From NCBI GenBank assembly GCA_016785225.1, contig JAFBJZ010000772.1:1984001-2048000 (forward strand): a DNA stretch of 64,000 bases, written 5' to 3'. The notes under the pieces were generated by a model, which ran no database searches, was not told the origin of the DNA, and was given only the letters and a program-made list of their open reading frames with translations. The stretch comes from Psettodes erumei (taxonomy: Eukaryota; Chordata; Actinopteri; Pleuronectiformes; Psettodidae). The position numbers were made by a program, and so were the translations under genes. Below are positions 29,897 to 41,100 of this stretch, one piece after another (within the stretch, counting starts at the first letter, position 1; each line of letters begins with the position of its first letter).

Positions 29897-32800
29897 TGCG
29901 TAAAGGGAAACACAGGGTTTTCGACCATCTTTCGAGTGCCCTACATAGTGGAATGGCCCCAGATTTACTCAAGGTGAGGGCCACAATGAACCGCAGAAGC
30001 CTATTAACACTAGAGGTCTCTGGAGTGCCTCGCATGCTGGTTAGAGGCGACCACATTCAAACTGGCTGTAACAGATAGCGGGGACACAGCCACTGTCCCT
30101 CCATGGCCGTCACTCCTTTGTATTATTCCTCCACCTCCCGGTAACAAATTTCAGTCGGAATTACTTTTCTTTCGTCCAAGTTTCATTCTTTTAAATCAAA
30201 CCCTTTGTCTATCTCTTCTTTTGTACCTTCCTCCTGTTTCCATGGTTACCTCTCTCTCTGCTCTGTACACTATCTATCTCTTCCTCCGTTTCCCTCTCTG
30301 TCTCTCTCACTCTGTTCTTATCTTTCTCATTTTGCTTTCATCTCTGCCTCCCTTCCTCCTGCTTTATCCCACACCCTCCTCACTCCGGCTTTTATCTCTC
30401 TTCACTTTCATCTGTCTTTCACCTTTCTCTCCCCTTCAAGCCTGCCATTCCATCATGCTGGTTTTTGGTTCTTACTTATAGAGAGAAAGTTTTATCGGTT
30501 TCCCTGTCAATTCTGCATTTTTAATCATTTCCAATTTATCCAACCCACTTTCAATGCCATTGAGTCATGCATTAAATTGTCTCAGGCAGAATGTGTAAGA
30601 GTGTGTGTGACTGTGAGATGGAAACCATAGGTGCAGGAGGCTGTAGTCTTTTACTCTCATAAAGAAAGAGGAATGATTTCTGTCATGATACCCAGAGATT
30701 AACTGGCTGATGCGGTTTTGTCTTTCAGGAGTGCAGAGCTGGATATTTTTTTTTCTTCCCCCCCATGTTATTTTCCCATTTTCATATCAACAGCTACTGT
30801 CCGTCATCAAATTTACAAACAGGCGCTCTTGATTTTATTATATTCGACCGAGCAGTGGACTGCACCCGTGCTTATCTGGGTTCAGCCCCACTGAGACCGA
30901 AGGCGCCGAAGAGGCAGCGCTCCTCGACGTGGGGCTGCCTCCTGTAAGGTAGCCTGTCATTTCTCTGCAGTGATGAAGATGTTCATGTGAAGCACAAATG
31001 CCTCCCTCTACGCACCTCAGTCGGCAGATAATCGTATTCACACACAGCTGTGGTTGGTTTAACGCGCCGCCACATCATGTGTCACCATGTGATGCTGCGC
31101 AGCGAAATTACAACGCCTCGCCACAAACAGACACTGGGACACAGAGGCTCTTCGCAACATGCCCCATTGATATTTAAGAGGACAACCGTCGCCATGGAAC
31201 GCGTCTGCTGGCCTAACGCCGATTCACTGTAGGGTTGTCATCCATGGTGGTATACATAGGAGGGGGAGTGTGTCTTCAAGTCAGTGACAAACTCATTCCA
31301 AGAGACACTGCATGTGGTGTGGGAGGAAGTTTTGTTCTGCAGCTTTGACTGAAACTAACCTCCCTCCCCTCTCCCTCGCCTTCCCCTTCCCCTTAAAGTA
31401 CCACAACTATTCAGAAAAGAGAATAAAGAAAACCTGAATAGAGGAAGAGAGAAAAAAAATGGGGTCCCTAGGCGAGAAAGAAAAGAAAAACAATGAAAGA
31501 AAACAGAATGAAAAGCAGCCAAAGGAGGAAAAAAAAGGAAGGAGAGAAAGAAGGACAGAGAGAGGGAGGGGAGACAGAAAATGATACAGAGCAAAAGGAG
31601 CATAGAGCAGGGAGAGAAAAGCATTACAAAAAAAAGAAAGAAAGGAAGAAGAAAAAAATGCTGAAAGCTCTGAAAGACAGGAACATTTCAGTGGAAATAA
31701 ATTGTAAAAAGAAAATGGTACTGGAAGGGGAAAGGTTTATTTGGAACTGGCCAAAATGGGTTTGAAAACTAATAATTATAGCAGAGACTGTGCAAACAAC
31801 AAAGATTAAGCTACAGTACTTCCCTTTGTGTCAAATAAACATTCACACTAAATTAGACTGGCTGCCCCCCTCGTTTTCAGTCACAATAAGAAAAGACAAA
31901 GAGCAGACAAACAATCCAAAGATGCTTCAACCGTTACCACGAAACTCTTCATATAATGTCAAACAGAGAGCCAAAAAGGTTTGACCTTTCAGACTGACGA
32001 CATAATTTGACCTTGCTGTGTTGTACCACATATTACTCATCATTGGTGCCTCTGCCAGGACGCTGTGATTATTGTCATTATTTTGAATGCAAAATGTATT
32101 CGCGCAAGGGGGGGGGCTGTACCTGTGGTTTGTACTGTTTAAGTGCAGGATTAAAAATGAACACCATGATATCAATAATTTTGTACTAAGTAGAGGTAAA
32201 GTACAGGGATCAGATGCTGCGTAAATATAAAATATGCCTGATGACAAATATATAATTCAGTATCATTGAAGAAGAAATTATATCACTGGGGTTTACATGG
32301 AGGATTTACTTCTTTTTTTCAGACATTCATCTGGAACTCAATAAGAAATTTGATCCAACTAAGAGAACGGACTAAAATAACAGTCTCAGAGCACTGTCTA
32401 TTTTTTCCTGTAGTTTGTTCCAAGCAACATGGGTCTTTCCAGGAAATAAAGCGTTACCTTATTTTCCTTTATTGTCTCGCAGCAAGCCAAATGAGCCATT
32501 TCTAAAAATACCCAGCCCTGCTGAAACAAATAATGGACCTGTAAAGATCATGTTTATGATGCGCTTTTGGGAAACTGTTACACATCTCACTTATTCCCTC
32601 GCTGATTTTCTTTACGTTAGTGAGGACCGGGGGAACAGTGCTTAGCTTTCAGCTTACGTGGCCTGCAGGAGGTTACCTCTGTCCACCGGCACCAGTGATG
32701 TCACGATCGAGAGTCTGATACTGGATATCAGCCATACAAATCTGTAATTGAAAACACTGACCTTCCAGCTTTACTCTAGCGAAGACGCAGGACGAGACAA

Positions 32801-33336
32801 ACAATAATAACTGTGCGGGCCAATATGAAACATTGTGTAATTAGTGGCTCCAGCTACGTGTCTTCAACACACCACACGTATGAATGAGTGGTTGGCAAGG
32901 CCACATGAACGTAGTCCGTACTGGAGGACAGCATATGACAGAAAGAGGAACTCGGGAGAACTTCCCCAAACTTAAATCCATCAAAATTTCATATTTGTAA
33001 TTACTTTTCAGAACGACTAACACATTGTAGTTTTTTGGGGCCAGTTCAAAATATATAGACCAGAGTCAAGTCATCGCTAACATATCTCACATATCGTAAC
33101 AGTCCCTCAATTATTACTGCACTTATATATAGCGATAGCACAGGGAGTGCCATTACTTCCATTTAAATACAGTGCAGCCAGTTTGTTACCGGACCTCCTA
33201 ATCTGATTTTCTAATCTGACATGATGATGGTGATATTGATCTCAACTGATAAGCGTCTCCTTTTACCAGACGAGTGAAGACAAAACGCTTTGAACAGCCA
33301 CTGTCCGGACACTCCTTTAGGCCACGTTATCGCTCT

Positions 33337-33603
33337 TCAGACAGTTGGGTCTGGCCCTAACCCCATGAGCTGTGCTATGTGTGTGGCACAGCCATCACAA
33401 CTGGCGAGCGTGTGATACTGTCCCTGCGATTGCTCGATGAGGAGGTTAGCCATTTCTCCCTTAATGTGCTCCCTCAGGTAGTCGTCCAGTCCAGATGGTT
33501 TGATCGCTTCTCCTACATGGATGGAGCCCAGGCTCTCCTTCGGCAGGGAGACGTACAGGATGCTATTTAAGACCTCTTTGAAGAGAAAGAATAATGTTGG
33601 AGA
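33337..33603 (-). other. Unassigned protein-like open frame
   Basis: A stop-free minus-strand frame of about 88 codons. Its middle has balanced, coding-like composition: SILYVSLPKESLGSIHVGEA, then IKPSGLDDYLREHIKGEMAN, then a CDGC motif near the end. A pyrimidine-rich stretch ending in ag (ttattctttctcttcaaag) just upstream could be a splice acceptor. There is no ATG near the beginning. I do not recognise the family. It could be an exon of an unannotated gene, a pseudogene fragment, an old transposon remnant or chance. Confidence 0.25.
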
Positions 33604-36519
33604 TCAAAATCAGCAGGCATTAATGAGGGATGGATATGTGGGTGCCCTGGCGGTCTCGGGGATAAAAGATTTAGTGTTGCACTTCTATACCACTGTCAGA
33701 TTCATGATAGACAGCTTTTAGAAATGGATCAAAATGGATGCAGTAGAAGCAGAAAAATCTGTTTTTTTGTTGCTGCATGTCTCCTTTTTGCCTTGTCAAA
33801 ACCTGATGCTCACGTTACCCACGAAGTAGCTCGCCTGCTGACAGATTGGTCAGCAATTCGGGCGTGTCAGGCTAGTAGCGCTTTATGTAGCCTCGAGCTT
33901 GTATCCTGAAGCAGAGATGAGGACTGGGCAACAGAGGTCTGGTAAGCTCCCATCTTTGTAACTTTCCACAACCCCAGATTTTTTTATTTTTAACATTTTT
34001 TTTAAATGCGTTGGCTTCAGACCCAAATGACGCTGACTCAGGTGACATCACCTGAGGCAATACAAATATTTTTTTTTAAAAATGGCTAAGCTCCACCTCT
34101 CTTCCTCTTTGCCACGAGTTTAAGCAGAGAATCGCAAGGGGAATGCAGGAACTATTTTCTCAACAAATGAAAAAACAGTGACCACTGGCTCGACACTTCC
34201 TCTTGCCATATGAGCCGTGCTGTCATAAAAATAATTGGTAACGTATTTTGGGATATTTAATCGGTGACTCAAAATAATAATGTACAAGGAAACAATATTG
34301 ATCATTTTGCAACAACAAATAGGTTATTTTAGCCGACTCTGTGACCAAAGAAATAGGCTTTGAAATGCACATTTCTTCAAAGCTAGGCACAGTGCATTAT
34401 TCCTGTTTCCAGGCAGGTCATGCGCATCTTTAGCCATTTTCCTAGTAGGTGTTGTTATTCCCTGTAAAGTAGCGATGAAGGGAGGTGGGAGATTAGTTCT
34501 TTGAAGGGCTGGAGACATGCTTCCTCCTCAAGATAAAACACACAGGCTCTGAAATGATTATTTGTTGTATCTGATTCTCTGGGTATATTAGGTGTGAAAG
34601 AGCTTTTAAGAGCTGTAAAAAATACTTTTATCTCGTGGGCTACTAGCTATATGATTTTATTTTATTTATTTATTTTTTTTTACAGGGATAAAGATGCTTA
34701 TCCTGTATGTCTTGAATCCTGTACATCTTGCCTGTTTTAGAGGAGTAGCTCGTTGGAATTCAATGCACCTCTCTCTGCTCATTCTGCTGTTTTTTTTTTT
34801 TAAATTAGTAATTCTGCATTCACCGATCTTTTGCTCAGGCTACGTTTTAAAGCAGACCGGCTTTAAGAATGAAAAAACATTTATCAATCAACGATCTGAC
34901 CAAAACCCTTATGATTTTGATATATCCCCTATACTAAATAAATATGTTCAGTTTTTACTGCTTTATATTTTTAAATCATTTCTCTTATTACGGTGACTAG
35001 GATTCTGTTTTGACCCCCCAAAAAAAGATGTAGAAAATTGATTTGATTTATTGTGCAGCCAGCCATTTAGCTATTTAGCGTATGAAAACATCACATATGA
35101 GAGATGTGTTTCCACTATCTCCAAAATACATGTTGGGGCATATCAATCTGTATAAAAGGGAAAACTTTACTGAGCTGTAGCGTTAATAACAATAAAAAAA
35201 AATGATGGAATAAACCTTGCTCTTCTCTGTTATGGTGACTGTAGTGAAAGCAGCAGTTGCTTGAATTCAGCTTTGAATGATGGTTGAGGGCATTACGTGA
35301 ACATGTGTTTCGAAAAATATTCCAGTAGATGGCGATGGTGCTCTGTTTTAAAAAAATGTTTCCGCTGGCCGCTTATGGTTGATGGAGTGTTTTGGACGGT
35401 GACGACTCAGCTGAAGGCTGCAGCATCTAACAGCAGCCAGAATTATTTTCCTTTTTCCCCAGTCTGACAGAAGACATCAGCAGTGACTGTAAAAGACCCC
35501 GCAATTTATTTGAGTATTTGGAAATCGAGGCTTTAGCTTGAACGTATCGCATTGAAAACTGTGACTCTACTTTATAATTTCATCTTTGACTCACAAGTCC
35601 TACAGTTTTAAAAGTAACTGATGGGCTTTTATGTGGCTTTTGACACTGATAGGTGAAAAAACACTCCTGCTGGTTATTATTGATAAATGTAGTGATGCTG
35701 TATCAAAACAAGCTAATTCCTTCACTATTTCTCTCTACTTAAAATGATTTCACTTACTATTTCCAAGAGGCACTTTCCAACCCGTACGCTCGTATAACTT
35801 GTAGACACTGAGTAGCTTTCCATTGAGTCAGGTGTTGAAGAACCTGAGCGGATTGAAAAACTGCAGAACAGCGAGGCCGTGGTCACGAGCCAAAACACAA
35901 TGTCGTTGGAAACGATCATTTCATCTCAAATTATTCCCCAGTGTAATTTTCTCAGACAGGATTTATTGATGTCATGGTGAAACTAAATTGATCAACCAGG
36001 TGTTTTCCTAGTGAAGAGACACCCCCCACACACATACACTTTTGCTGTTCCCTGGATGCAGCTCCTTTGCTATTCAGCACTGAGCTAACCTGCATTCACG
36101 CTGCCATTCAAAATGGCAGCTACATTCGAGATGTGAGTCATCCGGCTTGGAATAAGTCGACACTGGAAACTCTTCACATCAATTTTACGCCCCGCATGCC
36201 GTCACTCTTAAAGTCGCCTCATGTCCGTTCTGGGTGCATTTTTAAAAACTTCCTGTGCTCCTGACTCATCCTTTACACACTCTTTTTCACATGTGAGTTG
36301 GGAGGTGAGCGGGGGTGGGGGTGGGGTATGACACACGCCTACCCCCCCCCTCCTTGAAGGCTATATGACAAACTAGCACAGCGTCAAAGACGTGGTCCCT
36401 CACCAGCTTCCTGCCAACAAACAGGACCGAAGCAGGATGGTACCACTGCTGCCGGTTGCACCCAGCTGTCCTGTTTTACTTGATTTAGTAAAGTCAGTGC
36501 CAAGTCCTTATATAAGACT

Positions 36520-36720
36520 GTTAGCTAGAGCCACAACTAATTAGTCTTATTACTGATTATTCTGCTGATTAACAGCTTTGTCTGTAAGACGCAGGTCTGA
36601 GGTTTACGTCCTCAAACGTGTTGTCTTGTCTGGCCGACAGCCCCGAAGGTATCAAGTATAATAAGGAAAGTCTGACTAATCCATTAATTGACCAATAGTT
36701 TCATCTGTACTGCTCATGAT
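36520..36720. repeat. Degenerate teleost interspersed repeat, copy 1
   Basis: It starts agagccacaactaattagtc and tactgattattctgctgatt, continues with gttgtcttgtctggccgaca, and ends around ctgactaatccattaattga. I recall teleost repeats with the pattern (aactaacgattatt, gtcttgttttgtccgacca, cgattaatcgattaatc) from general experience with fish sequence. It appears internally shortened relative to the second copy. Confidence 0.5.
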
Positions 36721-36851
36721 TGCCCACAGTCGTCTTTCTATGACTTTGGGAGAAATGAGTAATATGGCAGTAGTGCTCTCATCTGGACGACAGTGTTGAG
36801 GGAGTCCAGGATTTCATACAGCCTTTATATTTGAACCTGTGCATACGTATT

Positions 36852-36877
36852 TGTGTGTGTGTGTGTGTGTGTGTGTG
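36852..36877. repeat. (TG)13 microsatellite
   Basis: A pure TG run. Confidence 0.93.
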
Positions 36878-38404
36878 AGACAGGGAGTTCAGCTGCATGC
36901 CCTCCTCTTTACTTTTATCTTAATAGGTTAATTAAATGATGGTAAGTGGTGCAGTGAGTTGGTCTTATTGCTACAAACTAATACATCAGATCTGGTATGT
37001 AATTAATTTGAACAGCTTCATAGAGCTTTTAATTAGACAGCAGCTAAAGATCTATATGTTGAGAAAAAATGGGTGGAAAAGTAACATTCATTAAGGATGT
37101 ATCACGTTAATTTATTGATTTATTAATTAATTTTCAAGTCTCTGCTTTGACTATGCATTTATGTAACCACAATGACAAAAGCCCAGCAGCTGGTCTCAGA
37201 GCCCAGAGTAACGTCTGCAATGGGCCTTTCAGATAAATGGTCCAGAAGCCCCGAAGTCTTTATTAAATTTACAGTGACAGGAAGCAGAGGGAAGCAGCAA
37301 AGCCTCTCATTGTTTGGGACTGAGAGAAAACCTCGGAGTTGTTCACAGAGGTGTGTTCCGGAGGCCACTAGAGGGAACCCGATCCATCATCATACGGCAT
37401 AATTCACTGCAGTCTGCTCTGAGATCTGGGTGCAGCATAAGATGACTGTATCTTGCAGGGGTGTGCACAAGAAAAGCAACCTCTGTACGACTTGACACAA
37501 TCCGGTGCGATTGCTGTGCCATTAGTACTGTCTTTCTGAAGCTTAATTTTTGTGCTGTTGTTAAGATGGTACCAGACAGACACTGATTAAGCTCTGTGGT
37601 GATTGCTTTAATAGCAATCATCCCCCTAGGGAGAAAAATATTGGGTACACCTTATTTTTAAAATACCGCAACCCAGTCTTACAGAAACATTTACTTAGAG
37701 TTGCTGAAGGTGACAGTAATGTCACTCATTAGTAAAACTTCAAAGCAGGATGTTACATCTGATTAAGAGTTGCATTAAGGATTTTGCTTTATGTATATTT
37801 TATGATTTAAAGATGATCTCTCTCTACTTGGGTATGTCTGACTGCGTGCTTTTAATGACTGATGTGTTGGGGGGGGGTCATACATGAGATGGCGCTGAGA
37901 CGGACACTAAACAGCTGAGGCATTGTAGAAAATTCATGGGTCTGGCTTTTCTCAAGATTCAGGGCGCAAGGAAGTAGACAGCAATGTTGTGCTACTGCTC
38001 GAAAATATATTATCATGGAGGAGGAAAACATGTCAAACCTTAAAGCCGCAGTAGTGTTTTTGTAAGGAGGTGGGATGATTTCACGAGCTGCTCCCGGTTT
38101 GGACCAGGCCCCTTTGGGTTTATGTTGCTCACATCAGCGCTGAGCAGGGATCGCGTTACGCTCCATGATGTCACGGCCCGCAGCGCCCAGCTGTACAGGT
38201 GCAGACCTGTCCTGCCCATGACTCTGTTGTTGATTTACTCCTTTTGTTCTCAGAACAGCCAGCGCCTCGAAGCTCAAAGCAGTATTCTTCAAACTGCACA
38301 CATAGGGGGTGATTGGCACATTGAGCCAACCCGCACATGTCCCCACTAACCCCTGAAACTGGATAAAGTTACAAAGCCTGTCATATCACCTTCAGTTATG
38401 ACAC

Positions 38405-38712
38405 TATATACAGCTGAAACAAGTGATTGAGATTTTGATCAGCGATTAGCCGACACTGGAAGGGAAAATGTTGCCAAATGCATACTGGTTTCATCTTCTC
38501 AATTATGAGGTCATATGCCAATGTTTAGTCAGCTGATCTATTATTTTTTGGACTATGACTGAGAAAAATATTCAGATCTCCTTTGGCTCCGAGAAAACAT
38601 AATGGCAGTTTTTTCCACTCTTTTGCAATTTTATTGATAAACTTAATCAGTTAATCAGGGAAATAATCAGTCAGTTAATCTGGAATGAAAATAGTTGTTT
38701 GGCTCCAGTGAG
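38405..38712. repeat. Degenerate teleost interspersed repeat, copy 2
   Basis: A stretch of about 300 bp of the same kind in the opposite orientation. It contains tactggtttcatcttctcaa, ttttttggactatgactgag and a right end agttaatcagggaaataatc...gaaaatagttgtttggctcc. The complement of the right end corresponds to the left end of copy 1. It is probably a non-autonomous DNA element whose family I cannot name. Confidence 0.5.
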
Positions 38713-40857
38713 TAATGTATATAGTGTAAACTATGGGATCTCTATAGGATCTATCTTTTCATTAATCCCACATCCTGTTGCCTTAAATACTTGTTAGTAC
38801 CCTGAATGTGTATGAATAAGCGACATCTGAAAATAGAAAACCAATGCAACATTCAATCCCGTTTGAGCGATGTTTAGTAAAAATGTCTTTTTTATGCCCC
38901 AAGGAAATTAATTGGCCTTTTTAGAAGATTAAACCATATATTTGTGGCCTGTTTCTAAAGAGTTATATCTTCAGTAAGTACGAATGGGCTTAGAGCTGAG
39001 TGCAACAGACAGTGGAGGAATTTGGAAAGTCGACTGATGGACCAACACCCAACTGCATCTTTTAAAACTTACATAATGGAGCCAGCGTTGTTTTGGTTAA
39101 TTCATTAGTTATGTCACAGTCACAGCTTTAAGCCTGAAAATTTCTGAAACACTATAATATTGTGCATTCTGAGTGGGATAATCGGTTTAATTCCCTAATT
39201 GCTTTGTGTTTTCATGGTCTTTTATCTGGACAAAAGTTGACATTTGTGCACATACAAAGCATGGATCAAATGTTGGAAATCACCTTTGCTAGCGTACCCC
39301 TGCGTCTCAGCTTTTGAGCAGTCAACAGATTTCATTTATTTGTCTTCATTTGGCTTTCACGTGTGTCTTTTAACTCTCCTCGCTTTTAAACATGAGACGA
39401 GGTTTATCGTTTCAGGCTCTGACTTGACTTCTATGGTGACAAGCCAAGTGAGAGACACTGAGCTTTTGTCTCTACCCCTCTGATTTAATCTAGCACCTGT
39501 TTGCTATGCAAAGCCTCAAGAAGGGCTCTTTGATATACGGGTGTGTGTATGTGTGTGCACACGCCTGTGACTCAAACACTCCTGATGCAAAAGCTGATGC
39601 TATCACTTGTGTGCACTCACTAATCTGTGCTCCGAGGGTGGCCACTTTGATTTGGTGCATTTATTGCCTAAGATAGTATAGAATAGCTACAGTATATATC
39701 GTGCGCTGTATTGCACTAGTCCGTTCCAAGCTTCGCCTGTTTGTTAGTCGGACCATGACCCAAAAATGAATAAATAAGACAGTATAGAGCTCCTGTTGGC
39801 TTCAAATGGGTTGTGTGGAGATTAAATGGAGACCCATGGATTAAATATAGAAGAACTCGCATTGAGGAAATAAGTTAAATATGATGGCCTGTGGATGTTT
39901 TTATATCTCGTTCACACATTCAAGTCATTGAAGAAACTGTCAAATTAATTTATTTAAAAGGTGCTAAGTGTGATTCATTATCACTGTTTCAGGCTGCTCC
40001 CACAGCTCAGCCGGAGAAGGAAACAAATGTGGAAGTGCCTGAAAATGCAAACGCCTGAAAAGTGTCTTCAGTTAATCTGCCTTTTTTTTTTTTTTTAAAT
40101 GAATGAGCACCATGTTGTAACACTGTTATCAGTTAATGCAATACATTCATGATCCAATTAGCAAGCTAGCTATCTTAGTGGCCCTGTTAAAATCCCCCAG
40201 AATTATAAGAGGGGAGTTCACTCACATGGTCATCAGTGCACCGCGCCTTTTTCACGAGTGCTGTGTTTTTCTAACATGTTTTCTGAGAGCGCTGCGCTGT
40301 TAGAAATGTGCGTTCTGAAATATCGCCGTGCTCTGTGCCTCAGCAATTCCTTGTGTGCATTACATCACTGAGCAGTTAAAACATGCCGGAGGCATAGATG
40401 AGAATTTATAATCACAGACAGTGGAGCTGTTTTTCGTCAGATGCTGTTGTGCATTTGAACTGGATCCTGGCTTAAAGCCCGTGTTGTGTGTGTGTGTAGG
40501 TTTTGCTATCCAAAGCAACAGCAAGTTATGCAGGGAGGCATGTATGGTTGCAAGTGATCTTATGACCCTTTTTATACAAGTTCTTCGAAATGTCTGAGAA
40601 GTCATAAAAAGGGCCGGCAGCATTGGCCGGGTCCCAGTACAAGGTGTGTTATTATGTTAAGAGAACAATTACCTTTCAGCTTGTAAATATTCTTATTTTG
40701 CTCATTGGCAGTTTATGTTACATCATGCTATTTGCTGGGTCAGGACATGAAAAGATGTGATTGGAATTTTAGGGCTGTAACATTTGTAAAGTATTTAACT
40801 TGTGTCAGGACATTTCACCTCTCCCTTGACTTTGGCCGGTTTTAATGTGCCTAAAGT

Positions 40858-41100
40858 CTAGTCAAACAGAAACTGTTTTGTTTGATCTGCACGCAGCTCT
40901 TTAAGCGGATACTTGTCGTTTCCAGAATCCACAACCAGAGACTGAAGGCAAATATCTCCCAGTGTCTTGTACTTTGGTTGTACTTTGTACTCTGGTTCTG
41001 ACTGAAACTCCATCACACGCCCCTTCAGGCTACTGATAGTCAATAGGACTGGGTGCTGTGTGTGATGTTGTGCTGCAGGCCCAATTCTGGGCTTTGGTAA
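40858..41100 (-). other. Unassigned protein-like open frame
   Basis: A minus-strand frame open for about 80 codons, ending at a TAG (40858-40860). The last 60 codons have coding-like composition, with LKGRVMEFQSEPEYKVQPKY, then KTLGDICLQSLVVDSGNDKY, then PLKELRADQTKQFLFD and stop. It looks like the C-terminal end of a soluble protein. The first in-frame ATG is internal. Possible acceptors are the AGs near 41060-41080 (acacag, acccag). The family is not recognised. Confidence 0.3.

Larger units (their letters stand above)
23985..31690. repeat. Purine-rich (GA/GGA/GAAA) low-complexity zone
   Basis: The + strand is dominated by long A/G tracts at about 24018-24420, 25600-26335, 26690-26945, 28970-29500 and 31410-31680. 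Pyrimidine-rich patches lie between them at about 24955-25135 and 30175-30440. CA/GT runs (24987-25030, 25107-25121), a CAA run (27177-27203) and a GGAC run (29872-29896) also occur. No gene is supported. Because znf710 runs on the minus strand, its primary transcript would carry mostly C/U-rich sequence here if the 5' end lies further right. Confidence 0.8.
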
